Source of the DNA: Streptacidiphilus sp041262525
GTDB lineage: Bacteria; Actinomycetota; Actinomycetes; Streptomycetales; Streptomycetaceae
Assembly (NCBI RefSeq): GCF_041262525.1
Contig: NZ_JBGCCK010000008.1
Location: forward strand, 232,245 to 296,244
DNA length: 64,000 nt
Direction: 5' to 3'
The notes beneath the pieces are model-generated. The model made no database searches. It was not told the DNA's origin and was given only the letters and a program-made list of their open reading frames with translations. Position 1 is the first letter of the stretch. Every line of letters begins with the position of its first letter. A program made the position numbers and the translations under genes. This document shows positions 15,268-23,949 of the stretch, in pieces.

Positions 15268-15747
15268 CTAGCTCTCCGGCTGCTCGATCAGCTGCGCGAT
15301 GTAGAGCGGCTCGCCGAGCTTCTCCAGCAGTTCGAGCTGGGTGTCGAGGTAGTCGATGTGGTGCTCCTCGTCCTCCAGGATGTGCTCGAAGATGTTCGCC
15401 GAGGTGACGTCCCCCTTGGCCCGCATCACGACGATGCCGCGGCGCAGTCGGTCGATCGCCTCGACCTCGATCTGCCGGTCCGCCTCGAACATCTCCTTGA
15501 CCGTCTGGCCGATGCGCAGGTGGAAGAGGCGCTGGTAGTTGGGCAGGCCGTCGAGGAAGAGGATCCGGTCCGTGAGGATCTCGGCGTGCTTCATCTCGTC
15601 GATGGACTCCGAGCGGGTGAACTTCGCGAGCTTCGTCCAGCCGAAGTTCTCCTGCATCTTGTAGTGCAGGAAGTATTGGTTGATAGCGGTCAGCTCGGCG
15701 GTCAGCTGCTCGTTCAGGAACTCGATGACCTCGGGGTCGCCCTGCAT
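15268..15747 (-). CDS. bfr: Bacterioferritin
   Basis: 24-mer iron-storage ferritin with ferroxidase centres and inter-subunit heme. 159 residues, normal length. All expected ligands are present: Glu18, Glu51, His54, Glu94, Glu127 and His130 of the di-iron site, and Met52 for heme (ESIDEMKHAE). The start MQGDPEVIEFLNEQL is canonical. It converges with bfd, its presumed redox partner. No iron box is visible upstream (15748-15888), consistent with storage proteins being controlled differently from bfd. Confidence 0.96.
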   Translation of the reverse strand: MQGDPEVIEFLNEQLTAELTAINQYFLHYKMQENFGWTKLAKFTRSESIDEMKHAEILTDRILFLDGLPNYQRLFHLRIGQTVKEMFEADRQIEVEAIDRLRRGIVVMRAKGDVTSANIFEHILEDEEHHIDYLDTQLELLEKLGEPLYIAQLIEQPES

Positions 15748-15888
15748 GGGTGCGCCCTTTCTATCCCTTTATGCCCGGTTTTGAGGCATCGTTCCACTCG
15801 CGGACCCGCGAATCCAGCAAGGTCACCCTCAGATGTCGCGCGGCACGCCCTGGCGGGATCGGTTCCGGCCATCTGTCACCATTGGGCC

Positions 15889-16524
15889 ATGGGTCAGTCC
15901 GAAAACGAGCAGGCCGCAGCTTCGGAGGCCCAGCAGCTCCTGCCTCCCGGGCAGCGCCTGCAGCGGGGCTGGCCGGTGCTGCACTACGGGCCGATCCCCC
16001 GGTTCAAACCGGCCACCTGGGAGTTCCAGATCTTCGGCGCGACCGCCGATGGCGCCAAACACAGCTGGAGCTTCGAGCAGTTCACGACGCTGCCGCGCAC
16101 CGAGGTGAGTGGAGACTTCCACTGCGTGACGCGGTTCAGCATGCTCGGCAACCGCTGGGGCGGCGTCGCCACCTCGACGATCCTGGAGCTGGTCCCGCCG
16201 GCCCCCGAGGTCACCCACGTGATGGTCTGGGCCGAGTACGGCTTCAGCTCGAACCTCCGCCTGGCCGACTTCGCCGCGCCCACCTCGGTCTTCGCGACCC
16301 ACCGCAACGACGAGCCGCTGACGGTCGAGCACGGCTTCCCGGTCCGCCTGGTCGTCCCGCAGCTCTACGCCTGGAAGGGCCCCAAGTGGGTCCGCGCTGT
16401 GGAGTACATGACCGCCGACCGCCGCGGCTTCTGGGAGGAGCGCGGCTACCACAACCTCGGCGACCCGTGGCGCGAGCAGCGCTACACCTATCAGGAGGAG
16501 CCGGGCGAGGGCCCGGTGGCCTGA
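15889..16524 (+). CDS. Sulfite-oxidase-like molybdopterin-dependent oxidoreductase
   Basis: A 211-residue single-domain member of the sulfite oxidase/YedY molybdopterin fold. I start at ATG 15889 (MGQSENEQAAAS), since the longer frame runs antisense to bfr. Signatures: RGWPVLHYGPIPRF, WEFQIFGA, SGDFHCVTRFSMLGNRWGG with the Mo-ligating Cys79, and PVRLVVPQLYAWKGPKWVRAVEY. There is no twin-arginine signal, so it is cytoplasmic, unlike YedY/MsrP. The substrate is unknown. It converges with the DUF2867 gene, the two coding regions overlapping by 34 bases (16491-16524). Confidence 0.88.
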   Translation: MGQSENEQAAASEAQQLLPPGQRLQRGWPVLHYGPIPRFKPATWEFQIFGATADGAKHSWSFEQFTTLPRTEVSGDFHCVTRFSMLGNRWGGVATSTILELVPPAPEVTHVMVWAEYGFSSNLRLADFAAPTSVFATHRNDEPLTVEHGFPVRLVVPQLYAWKGPKWVRAVEYMTADRRGFWEERGYHNLGDPWREQRYTYQEEPGEGPVA

Positions 16525-17120
16525 GTCGCGGCCTGCGTCGTGGCGCGCTCCCGCCAGGCGCGCTCCCACTGGCGGGTCAGCGCCGGGTAGACGATCAGAT
16601 GGCGGAACGGCGCGATGAAGGCCAGGTAGAGCCGCCCGAACCGGCCGTTGGGCTTGACCAGCACCGCCATGTGCAGCTCGTTGCCGCCGTCGGCAGCTCG
16701 CGCCCACCCCAGGTGCATGACGCCGTGGACGGTGTTGTTCGCGATCTCGAGCGCGGACTCGTCGTGAAGCAGGTACACCGGGCTGAACGGACTCCCGTCG
16801 GACTCGGAGCCGTCCACGGTCTCGCTCAGCTCGCGCGGCAGCCGCTCCCGCAGCGGCCGCACCCGCGTGCCGAGGCCCGTCTGGGGCCGGTCCCACCCGC
16901 ACAGCGCGCCGAGCTTCCAGCGCAGCGCGAACAGGAACCGGGACGGAGCGGACTGCGTGGCCAACCCGCCACCGGCCCGCATCGCGGCGAGCATCACGGG
17001 AAAGTCGTCGGGCCCGGCGCCGGGAGTGCGGAAGGACCACACGTCCTCGATCAGGAAGTCGCCGGTGAACTCGTGGATCCGCCACGGCTGATCCGTATGG
17101 GCTGTGCGAGGAAGTCTCAT
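16491..17120 (-). CDS. DUF2867-family protein
   Basis: Predicted 209-residue protein, MRLPRTAHTDQPW, of the DUF2867 family, recognised by WRIHEFTGDFLIEDVWSF, the central KLGALCGWDRP, EIANNTVHGVMHLGW and the C-terminal GRLYLAFIAPFRHLIVYPAL. Function is unknown; these are small cytoplasmic or membrane-associated proteins often found beside oxidoreductases. I chose ATG 17120 because the upstream open frame is antisense to the next gene. Its 3' end overlaps the convergent molybdopterin oxidoreductase gene by 34 bases, so the two are unlikely to be strongly expressed together. Confidence 0.78.
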   Translation of the reverse strand: MRLPRTAHTDQPWRIHEFTGDFLIEDVWSFRTPGAGPDDFPVMLAAMRAGGGLATQSAPSRFLFALRWKLGALCGWDRPQTGLGTRVRPLRERLPRELSETVDGSESDGSPFSPVYLLHDESALEIANNTVHGVMHLGWARAADGGNELHMAVLVKPNGRFGRLYLAFIAPFRHLIVYPALTRQWERAWRERATTQAATQATGPSPGSS

Positions 17121-17182
17121 GGCCGGTGCCGCCTCCCTGTGTACGCTCCCGTACGAGACGAGACTATCGGCACCCTCCGCGG

Positions 17183-18379
17183 CTACCCCAGCTCGGTGGC
17201 CCCGGATGCAGGCAGGCGCCTCCGCCGACGTCCGAGCAGCACTGCTGCGGCCCAGCCGGCCGTCAGGAGCAGCAGACCGGGTAGGTAGGGCCCGAAACCG
17301 AGCGGGGCAGGGGCCGCGGCGGACTGGAACGAGATGATGAACGTCCAGACGACAGCGGGCAGCAGGAGGGGCGCCCACCACGGATAGCCGGTTCCCGGCC
17401 TCCGGCGCCGAGAAGCCACGGCCCACGCGCCGCAGAGCAGTGCCGCGCCGGCGAACGCGATCAAGGCGGTCAGGGGCGGCGTCACCCAGAGCTCTGGTGC
17501 CTCCATGGTGGGATAGGTACGCCCCTGATACCGGACTTCGGTGACGGCGGTGACATCGGCATTCATGGTGATGAAGACCGGGTCCCCGGAGTGGGCTTCT
17601 TCGGTCAGGCCGTTCGAGGCGCCGAAGCGCGCGGTCCAGAGCAGCCCGTCCGCCTGCCTGACGGTGACGGCCGAGGTCCCGAACGGCGTCGACTGCGCGG
17701 AGGTGGACACGACCCGTGCGTCGTTTTGCGCGAAGCAGAAGGTGGGACTCTCCGAGACCGGGCCTCCGCAGCCCGGCACCGCCTCGTAGGCGTGAGCCGC
17801 CGAGGCCTGCCCGGCTGCCGACACCCCCGCCGAGACGGCCAGGCCGAGGCAGGCCACAGCGAGAGCCGCGAGCCCGAGGCCGCGCAGCCGCAGCCGCCAG
17901 CCCCTGCGGGGCGGGGCTGTCAGGCGGGTTGCGGCGTCGCTGTGCAGCTCCCAGTAGGCGACGATCTGCTCGAACTTGGTCGACAAGTCGGGGTCCGGAT
18001 AGAGCTCGCTGCTGCTGACGGCGGGCAGCGAGCGGCGCCGCCCGCTGCTGAGGGTGATCCGGACGGTGAGCGAGGTGCCGTACTGCGTCCGATTGGTTCG
18101 GACCTCGATCCACCGGATCTCCTGCCAGCCGAAGGTGCGGCCTCGGCCCAAGCCCCAGTCGACGGTGATGCCCTCCGGTCCGACGCCGGTCGAGCTGTGT
18201 CGTTGAACCACGCAGAGCAGCAGCACCAGCAGCGCCAGTGCGAGCGCGACGTAGATCCCCTTCGAGCCCATCCGCGCAATCAGAATGACGACCTGCACCG
18301 TGCAGACGACGAGAACGGTGGCCAGCTGGGCAAGGCGCGGTCGCGGCCGCCCACGGTTGCTGAAGTGCAGTTCGGTCAT
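17183..18379 (-). CDS. Multi-pass membrane protein with PH-like domain
   Basis: 398-residue membrane protein starting MTELHFSNRGRP (ATG 18379). Two hydrophobic helices (about 18-60) are followed by a bacterial PH-like region (GPEGITVDWGLGRGRTFGWQEIRWIEVR), a third helix near 180, an extracytoplasmic segment with two cysteines (PGCGGP, TFCFAQN) and three or four helices at the C-terminus. I do not recognise a function. The long upstream reading frame to 18517 overlaps the divergent acetyltransferase promoter and is unlikely to be translated. Confidence 0.65.
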   Translation of the reverse strand: MTELHFSNRGRPRPRLAQLATVLVVCTVQVVILIARMGSKGIYVALALALLVLLLCVVQRHSSTGVGPEGITVDWGLGRGRTFGWQEIRWIEVRTNRTQYGTSLTVRITLSSGRRRSLPAVSSSELYPDPDLSTKFEQIVAYWELHSDAATRLTAPPRRGWRLRLRGLGLAALAVACLGLAVSAGVSAAGQASAAHAYEAVPGCGGPVSESPTFCFAQNDARVVSTSAQSTPFGTSAVTVRQADGLLWTARFGASNGLTEEAHSGDPVFITMNADVTAVTEVRYQGRTYPTMEAPELWVTPPLTALIAFAGAALLCGAWAVASRRRRPGTGYPWWAPLLLPAVVWTFIISFQSAAAPAPLGFGPYLPGLLLLTAGWAAAVLLGRRRRRLPASGATELG

Positions 18380-18515
18380 GGCGGGAGAGGCTACATTCCT
18401 CGCCGAACAAAGCGGGATGCTGGGTTCCGCTTCGTTATTGCTTCGTCTCCCGGAGAGAGCGGGTGTGGCCGGAAACCATTTGCCCGCGAATGAGCGCTCG
18501 CGGCAGGATCCCGAC

Positions 18516-19082
18516 ATGGAACGCGCCGCTGAAATCCTCCATCACGACCGAGTCGTCCTGCGCCGCTGGCGTGCTGACGAGGTGGACGTGTTGACCGACC
18601 TCATCGACGGATCCATGGAACGGCTGAAGCCCTGGATGCCCTGGGCGGCCGCGCACTCGCGGGACAGCACCGCCGCCTATCTCGTTGAGGCGGACGAGGC
18701 GTGGCGCACGGGAGAGATGTTCAACTACGCGATTCTGGACGGTGACCCGGACGGCCCGCCGCTCGGTTCCTGTTCGATGATGGCGCGGATCGGCCCGGGT
18801 GGCTGGGAGATCGGGTACTGGATCCACCAGGACGGCGGTGGGCGGGGGCTGGTCACCATGGCCGCTGCCGCGCTCACCCGGCAGGCGTTCGCGCTGCCCG
18901 GTACCACGCACGTCGAGATCCACCACAATGCCCGCAACCACGCCAGCGGCGCCGTACCGCAGCGGCTCGGCTTCGCCGAGGTCTCGCGGGAGCCGGACCC
19001 GGCCACGGAGGGCCGGGTCAGCGTGGTCTGGCGGATCGACAGGGAGGCCGCCGAGAAGGCGCCCTGGTGGGACGTCAGCTGA
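18516..19082 (+). CDS. GNAT-family N-acetyltransferase (RimJ/RimL-like)
   Basis: 188-residue acetyltransferase. ATG 18516 (MERAAEILHHDRVVLRRW) gives the expected RimL-type start. GNAT features: LRRWRADEVDVLTDLIDGSMERLKPWMPW, a central strand GGWEIGYWIHQDGGGRGLVTMA forming the acetyl-CoA pyrophosphate loop (Q-D-G-G-G-R-G in place of Q/R-x-x-G-x-G/A), and EIHHNARNHASGAVPQRLGF at the end. The substrate may be a protein N-terminus or a small amine. It converges with another GNAT gene, overlapping by 8 bases. Confidence 0.85.
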   Translation: MERAAEILHHDRVVLRRWRADEVDVLTDLIDGSMERLKPWMPWAAAHSRDSTAAYLVEADEAWRTGEMFNYAILDGDPDGPPLGSCSMMARIGPGGWEIGYWIHQDGGGRGLVTMAAAALTRQAFALPGTTHVEIHHNARNHASGAVPQRLGFAEVSREPDPATEGRVSVVWRIDREAAEKAPWWDVS

Positions 19083-19692
19083 CGCCGGGAGCGGCGAAGC
19101 CGGAGCCGGGCCAGGGGCCGGGGGCCTCGCCCACGGGCTGCTCCGCCGTCTCGGCGCGGACCAGCTCGAAGCCGCTGGACTTGTAGGTGCGCAGCGCCGC
19201 CGGGCCGTCCTGCGAGCAGGTGTGCACGGTGACCAGCCGGGTCGAGGGCAGGGACGGGTGGCGGGTTGCCAGGTCCCAGGCGCGGCGCAGGCCGAGGTCG
19301 AGCAGGTGGCTGCCGAGGCCGCGTCCGATGAAGGCGGGGAGCAGGCCGAAGTAGATGACCTCCACCTCGCCCTCCGACACCTCCTCCGCACGACGTGGCT
19401 CCAGCTGGACGTAGCCGGCCGGAGTACCGGAGACCCAGGCAACCCAGGTCTCGGTGCCCTCGACGGCGAGCCACTTCGCCCACTGCTCGTAGCTCCAGGC
19501 CAGCCGGTCCCTCCAGTTCCAGACCCCGCCGACGGCGGTGTAGAGGAAGCGGGCGAACTCCGGGCCGATCGCCTCAGCGCGGACCACTGACAGGTCCAGC
19601 CCCTCCGGCGCGGGCACCGGCTCCGGCGGCAGCGCCGCCGCCGAGGTCTGCGCGAGATGCCAGGTCGTGATGGTGGTCAGGTTCGCGGTCAT
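19075..19692 (-). CDS. GNAT-family N-acetyltransferase
   Basis: 205-residue GNAT protein with fold signatures NWRDRLAWSYEQWAKWLA, GTPAGYVQLEPR, EVEVIYFGLLPAFIGRGLGSHLLDLG (acetyl-CoA loop IGRGLG) and RTYKSSGFELV. The ends are Pro/Gly-rich. It starts 24 bases after the stop of the PASTA kinase gene on the same strand and may be co-transcribed with it. Substrate unknown. The last 8 bases overlap the convergent acetyltransferase gene. Confidence 0.85.
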   Translation of the reverse strand: MTANLTTITTWHLAQTSAAALPPEPVPAPEGLDLSVVRAEAIGPEFARFLYTAVGGVWNWRDRLAWSYEQWAKWLAVEGTETWVAWVSGTPAGYVQLEPRRAEEVSEGEVEVIYFGLLPAFIGRGLGSHLLDLGLRRAWDLATRHPSLPSTRLVTVHTCSQDGPAALRTYKSSGFELVRAETAEQPVGEAPGPWPGSGFAAPGVS

Positions 19693-19716
19693 GCGTCCTC
19701 GTGCTCGGGCTCGTGC

Positions 19717-21675
19717 TCAGTACAGCCAGATGGTGATGGTGCTGCCCTGGGCAGCCTGACTGTTCCCGGCCGGGTTCTGGCTGTGGACCGTCGGCTTGCC
19801 GAAGAGCGTGAAGCCCAGCGTGCGGACCTTGAAGCCCGCCTGCTTGAGCGTCTTCGTCGCGTCCTTCTCGCTCATCCCGGTCACGTCGGGGACGTTCAGC
19901 TGCTGCTGGCCCTTCGAGATGGTCAGCGTGATCGTGATGCCCTGCTGGGACTGACCGGCCGGCGGGTTCTGCGAGGCGACCGTGCCGGCGTCCTGGCCGG
20001 AGAAGACCTGGTTCGGGTCGAGCTTCACCTGGAAGCCCTTGGCCTGAAGGTCCGCCGTGGCCTGGTCGACCGTCTCGCCGGTGACGTCCGGCAGGTCGAC
20101 CGGCTGCGCACCGGTGCTGACGATCAGGTCGACCGTCGTGTTCGGATCCACCTGCGTGCCGGCCGCCGGGGTCGAGCCGATCACCGAACCCGCCGGGATC
20201 GTCGGATCGCCCTGCTGCTGCTCGTTGCCGACCACCAGTCCGGCCTGCTGGAGCGCCGCCTTCGCGTCGTCGACGGACTTGCCGGCCAGCGGCGGCACGG
20301 TCGGCCGCTGGGCGCCCTTGGAGACGTCGATCGTCACGTCCGCGTCCTTGCGGACACGGGAGCCGGGGCCGGGGTCGGTGCCGATCACCGAGCCCTTGGC
20401 GACGGAGGCCGAGAAGTCCTGCTTCACGTGCACCACGAAGCCGTCGTGCTCCAGCGTCTGCACGGCCGTCGCCTGCGGCTCGCCCAGCACACCCGGCACG
20501 GTCGTGTAGAGGCCGCCGTTGAGCGCCCAGGTCAGCCCGGCGAGGAGCAGGGCCAGGGCCAGCACCACGCCGACCGGCAGCACCCAACGCGGCCGCCGGT
20601 CACCACCCCGCTCGCGACGCCGCAGCGCGACGGGCGGCGGCTCGGGCTGCTCGCGGCGCGGCATCACCAGGTCCGGCGGCAGCTGCCGCAGCATCGCCGG
20701 GTCCATGATCGAGGTCCGCTCGACCGGTGGCGGCAGCATGGTGGTGGGCGAGGAGAGCGAGTCGGGTCCGCCCTGCTGGTGCGGCAACGGGTTCGGTTCG
20801 GCGTCGAGCTGCTGCGGTGTCAGCTCGCGGCGGACCCGCTGGAGCGCGGCCAGCAGTTCGACCGCGTCGGCCGGACGCCACGACGCGTCGCGCGCGGTCG
20901 CGGTGGCCGTTATGGCGTCCAACTGCGGCGCGAGGCCCGGCACCACCGAGGACGGCGGCGGCACGTCCACGCTCAGGTGCTGGTAGATGACGTGCATCGG
21001 GTTCTCGCCGGTGTGCGGCTTGGAGCCGGTCAGCATCTCGTAGAGCATCACGCCGCAGGCGTAGACGTCGGTGCGCGGGTCGGCCGCGCCGCGCTCGATC
21101 TGCTCGGGGGCGAGGTAGGAGACGGTGCCCATCACCTGCTGGGTGGTCGCAGCGGTCTGGCCGTTGACGGCGCGGACCAGTCCGAAGTCGGCCACCTTGA
21201 CCCGGCCGTCCTCGGTCAGCAGGACGTTCTCGGGCTTCACGTCGCGGTGGACCAGTCCCGCCCGGTGCGCGGCTCCGAGCGCGGCGAGCACCGGCTCCAG
21301 GATGTCCAGCACCGTGCGGACGCTCAGCGCGCCCCGGTCCCGTAGCAGGTCGCGCAAGGTCCAGCCGGGCACGTACTCCATGGCCAGGAACACCGCAGGC
21401 GGGGCCGACCGGTGGTCGTCGCCCTGGTCGTAGACGCCCACGACGTTCGGGTGCGAGAGCCGGGCGACGGCCTTGGCCTCGCGGATGAACCGCTCGACGA
21501 ACTCCGGATCGGAGGCGAAGCCCGGGTGCATGACCTTGAGCGCGACCACCCGGTCCAGTCGGGTGTCCACGCCCCGGTACACCGTGGCCATGCCGCCCAC
21601 GGCGATCCGCTGCTCGACCCGGTACCGGTCATCGAGCAGGCGCCCGAGAAGGGGGTCGTGAAGCGTCGTGTCCAT
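19717..21675 (-). CDS. pknL: Ser/Thr protein kinase with four PASTA domains
   Basis: Transmembrane Hanks kinase, 652 residues from ATG 21675. Kinase domain about 17-280: loop AVGGMATVY, Lys47, HRDVKPEN (143-150), DFG (163-165) and activation loop GTVSYLAPEQ. A juxtamembrane linker leads to one helix (about 364-385), then four extracytoplasmic PASTA repeats opening with TVPGVLGEP, TVPPLAGKS, DLPDVTGET and NVPDVTGMS, which bind peptidoglycan or lipid II. It starts 47 bases after thiG and may be read from the thi operon. By gene order (near an Rv2175c-like gene and class II DAHP synthase) it matches corynebacterial PknL. The symbol is a synteny-based suggestion. Confidence 0.88.
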   Translation of the reverse strand: MDTTLHDPLLGRLLDDRYRVEQRIAVGGMATVYRGVDTRLDRVVALKVMHPGFASDPEFVERFIREAKAVARLSHPNVVGVYDQGDDHRSAPPAVFLAMEYVPGWTLRDLLRDRGALSVRTVLDILEPVLAALGAAHRAGLVHRDVKPENVLLTEDGRVKVADFGLVRAVNGQTAATTQQVMGTVSYLAPEQIERGAADPRTDVYACGVMLYEMLTGSKPHTGENPMHVIYQHLSVDVPPPSSVVPGLAPQLDAITATATARDASWRPADAVELLAALQRVRRELTPQQLDAEPNPLPHQQGGPDSLSSPTTMLPPPVERTSIMDPAMLRQLPPDLVMPRREQPEPPPVALRRRERGGDRRPRWVLPVGVVLALALLLAGLTWALNGGLYTTVPGVLGEPQATAVQTLEHDGFVVHVKQDFSASVAKGSVIGTDPGPGSRVRKDADVTIDVSKGAQRPTVPPLAGKSVDDAKAALQQAGLVVGNEQQQGDPTIPAGSVIGSTPAAGTQVDPNTTVDLIVSTGAQPVDLPDVTGETVDQATADLQAKGFQVKLDPNQVFSGQDAGTVASQNPPAGQSQQGITITLTISKGQQQLNVPDVTGMSEKDATKTLKQAGFKVRTLGFTLFGKPTVHSQNPAGNSQAAQGSTITIWLY

Positions 21676-21722
21676 CCCACGGAGTGTACGGGGCGGCGAG
21701 CGGCCAGGGGCCCCGGTAGGCG

Positions 21723-22517
21723 TCAGAACGCCGGAGCCTCCGGGTCGAAGCTGGCCCGGCCCTCCATCGGTGAGGACGCCTCGGCGTGGAAGCGGCGCGG
21801 GATTCGGCCCGCCCGGTACGCCAGACGTCCCGCCTCGACCCCCTTGCGCATCGCCTCCGCCATCAGCGCGGGCTCCTGCGCGCGGGTCACCGCCGTGGCG
21901 AGCATCACCGCCGCGCAGCCCAGCTCCATGGCCAGCGCGGCATCGGACGCCGTGCCCGCGCCCGCGTCCAGGATGACCGGGACGTTCGCCCGCTCCACGA
22001 TGAGCTGGAAGTTGTGGGGGTTGCGGATGCCCAGGCCCGAGCCGATCGGTGAGCCCAGCGGCATGACGGCGGCGCAGCCGACGTCCTCCAGCTTGCGGGC
22101 CAGGACCGGGTCGTCGTTGGTGTAGGGGAGGACCACGAAGCCGTCGTCGACCAGGGTCTCGGCGGCGTCCAGCAGCTCGATCGGGTCGGGGAGGAGGGTT
22201 CGCTCGTCGGCGATGACCTCCAGTTTGACCCAGTTCGTCCCCAGTGCCTCGCGGGAGAGACGGGCCGTCAGGACGGCGTCCCCGGCGGTGAAGCACCCGG
22301 CGGTGTTCGGCAGCACGGCGATGCCGCAGCGCTGCAGCACCTCCAGCACGGAGCCGCGCGCGGCCGGGTTGATCCGGCGCATGGCGACCGTGGTCAGCTC
22401 GGTGCCGGAGATGCGCAGCGCGTGCTCCAGCACCTCCAGGCTGGGGGCGCCTCCGGTGCCCATGATCAGCCGGGAGGTGAAGCTGCGGTCGGCGATGGTC
22501 AGGACGTCGTCAGCCAT
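21723..22517 (-). CDS. thiG: Thiazole synthase ThiG
   Basis: Forms the thiazole phosphate moiety of thiamine from 1-deoxy-D-xylulose 5-phosphate, the ThiS thiocarboxylate and dehydroglycine. 264 residues, a TIM barrel: FTSRLIMGTGGAPSLEV, TVAMRRIN, LPNTAGCFTAGDAV, WVKLEVIAD (Schiff-base Lys), LPYTNDDPVLARKLEDVGCAAVMPLGSPIGSG and VILDAGAGTASDAALAMELG. Start ATG 22517, five bases after the thiS stop. It is third in the thiO-thiS-thiG operon under a TPP riboswitch. Confidence 0.96.
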   Translation of the reverse strand: MADDVLTIADRSFTSRLIMGTGGAPSLEVLEHALRISGTELTTVAMRRINPAARGSVLEVLQRCGIAVLPNTAGCFTAGDAVLTARLSREALGTNWVKLEVIADERTLLPDPIELLDAAETLVDDGFVVLPYTNDDPVLARKLEDVGCAAVMPLGSPIGSGLGIRNPHNFQLIVERANVPVILDAGAGTASDAALAMELGCAAVMLATAVTRAQEPALMAEAMRKGVEAGRLAYRAGRIPRRFHAEASSPMEGRASFDPEAPAF

Positions 22518-22522
22518 GGCGG

Positions 22523-22744
22523 TCAGCCTCCCTGGACGGCGGTGAGGATTTCGACGCGGTCGGCGTCGGCGAGGGTGGTCCCGGTCCAGGCGCTGCGCGG
22601 CACGACGGCCTCGTTGACGGCCGCCGCGACTCCGCTCGGTGCGGTGCTGAGCTGGGCGACTACCTCGGCGAGCGTCGTCCCGGTCGGGAAGGAGCGGGGC
22701 TCTCCGTTGACGGTGAGGCGGACAGGGGCACGGTCGGCGGTCAT
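22523..22744 (-). CDS. thiS: Sulfur carrier protein ThiS
   Basis: 73-residue ubiquitin-like sulfur carrier ending in the essential Gly-Gly (TAVQGG). The beta-grasp start RLTVNGEPRSFPTGTTLAEVV is typical. Its C-terminal glycine is thiocarboxylated (by ThiF/MoeB-type adenylation elsewhere) and donates sulfur to ThiG. Its ATG overlaps the thiO stop (ATGA) and thiG follows after five bases, indicating tight co-expression. Confidence 0.94.
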   Translation of the reverse strand: MTADRAPVRLTVNGEPRSFPTGTTLAEVVAQLSTAPSGVAAAVNEAVVPRSAWTGTTLADADRVEILTAVQGG

Positions 22745-23928
22745 TGGGAGAGCTCCAGCGGGGCGGGGGTTTCGGCGTCGGCGAACCGGGCCGGGGTGAA
22801 CGGGGCCGCCTCGGGCGGCAGGCTGCCGGTCGCCAGCAGCTCGGCGATCGCGTCGCCGGTGACGGGGGTGAGCAGCACGCCGTTGCGGTAGTGGCCGGTG
22901 GCCGCGACCAGACCGGGCAGTGCGGTCGGGCCGAGCAAAGGCGCGTTGTCCGGGGTGCCCGGACGCAGGCCCGCGCCGGTCTCGACCAGCGGCAGCTCGG
23001 TGATGCCCGGCAGCAGCTCGTGCGCGTCACGCAGCAGCTCGTAGACGCCACCGGCGGTGACCGTCGTGTCGAAGCCCTGCTCCTCCGAGGTCGCGCCGAC
23101 GACCAGCTCGCCGTCCTCGCGCGGGACCACGTAGATGTGGCAGCCGCGCACGACCGCGCGGACGTTGCGGGAGAGGAACGGCATCGGCAGCGGGCCACCC
23201 TGCAGGTTCGTCATCCGCAGCCGCAGCACCTGGCCCTTGACCGGCCGCAGCGGCAGCTGGGCCTCCGGCGGCAGGCCGGGCAGCTCGCCGGACCAGGAAC
23301 CGGCGGCGAGCACGGTCTGCGCGGAGGTGAGCCGGGTGCCGTCCTCGGCGAGGCCGCCGACGGCCTGGCCGTGCGCGGTGAGGACGGAGGCCGCGCGGGA
23401 GGGGTGCAGCGTGACGCCGGCCCGGCGGCAGGCGGCGAGCAGTGCGGTGCCGAGACGGCGGCCGTCGACCTGGTGGTCGTCCGCGACCAGCGTCCCGCCG
23501 CGCACGTCCGGCGCCAGCATCGGCTCCAGGCGGCGGCACTCACGCCCGTTCAGCCACTCCGTGGCCAGCCCGAGCCGCTGCTGGAAGGCGTGCACCTCCC
23601 GTAGTTCGGCCCGGTCGTCGGCGTCGAGCGCGACCGCGAGCGTGCCGCAGCGGCGGTAGCCGGTGTCGAGGCCGCCGCTCGCCTCGGTGAGCTCGGCGAC
23701 GAAGTCGGCGTAGCGAGCGTTCGAGGCGATGCCGAGGCGGAGCAGCGGCTCCTCGCCGTACTGGAGCTCGGTGACCGGCGCGAGCATCCCGGCGGCGACC
23801 TGGTTCGCGCCGTGGCCGGGGTCCGGGTCGAGCACGGTCACGGACAGGCCGCGCTGGGCCGTCCGCCAGGCCACAGCGAGGCCGATGATCCCGCCGCCGA
23901 TGACCAGGACGTCGCTGCTTGTGTGCAT
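22741..23928 (-). CDS. thiO: Glycine oxidase ThiO
   Basis: FAD-dependent oxidase giving dehydroglycine for thiazole formation. ATG 23928 (MHTSSDVLVIGGGIIGLAVAW) is chosen so that the Rossmann GGGIIG motif sits near the N-terminus; the longer frame runs back through the riboswitch. Other DAO-family features: VLDPDPGHGANQVAAGMLAP, PVKGQVLRLR, VVPREDGELVVGAT and the C-terminal ATGHYRNGVLLTPVTG. 395 residues. First gene of the thiO-thiS-thiG operon, directly below a TPP riboswitch. Confidence 0.93.
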   Translation of the reverse strand: MHTSSDVLVIGGGIIGLAVAWRTAQRGLSVTVLDPDPGHGANQVAAGMLAPVTELQYGEEPLLRLGIASNARYADFVAELTEASGGLDTGYRRCGTLAVALDADDRAELREVHAFQQRLGLATEWLNGRECRRLEPMLAPDVRGGTLVADDHQVDGRRLGTALLAACRRAGVTLHPSRAASVLTAHGQAVGGLAEDGTRLTSAQTVLAAGSWSGELPGLPPEAQLPLRPVKGQVLRLRMTNLQGGPLPMPFLSRNVRAVVRGCHIYVVPREDGELVVGATSEEQGFDTTVTAGGVYELLRDAHELLPGITELPLVETGAGLRPGTPDNAPLLGPTALPGLVAATGHYRNGVLLTPVTGDAIAELLATGSLPPEAAPFTPARFADAETPAPLELSQ

Positions 23929-23949
23929 GGACGTGCGTGACAAGGCTGC

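Noticed and set aside
17183..18517. Longer version of the PH-like membrane protein starting at 18517
   Set aside because: The extra 46 residues overlap the divergent acetyltransferase start and do not resemble a protein N-terminus. ATG 18379 gives a normal start.
9631..21675. The two Ser/Thr kinases as recent duplicates
   Set aside because: They differ in kinase sequence, linker and outer domain (no PASTA versus four PASTA). They share only family motifs.
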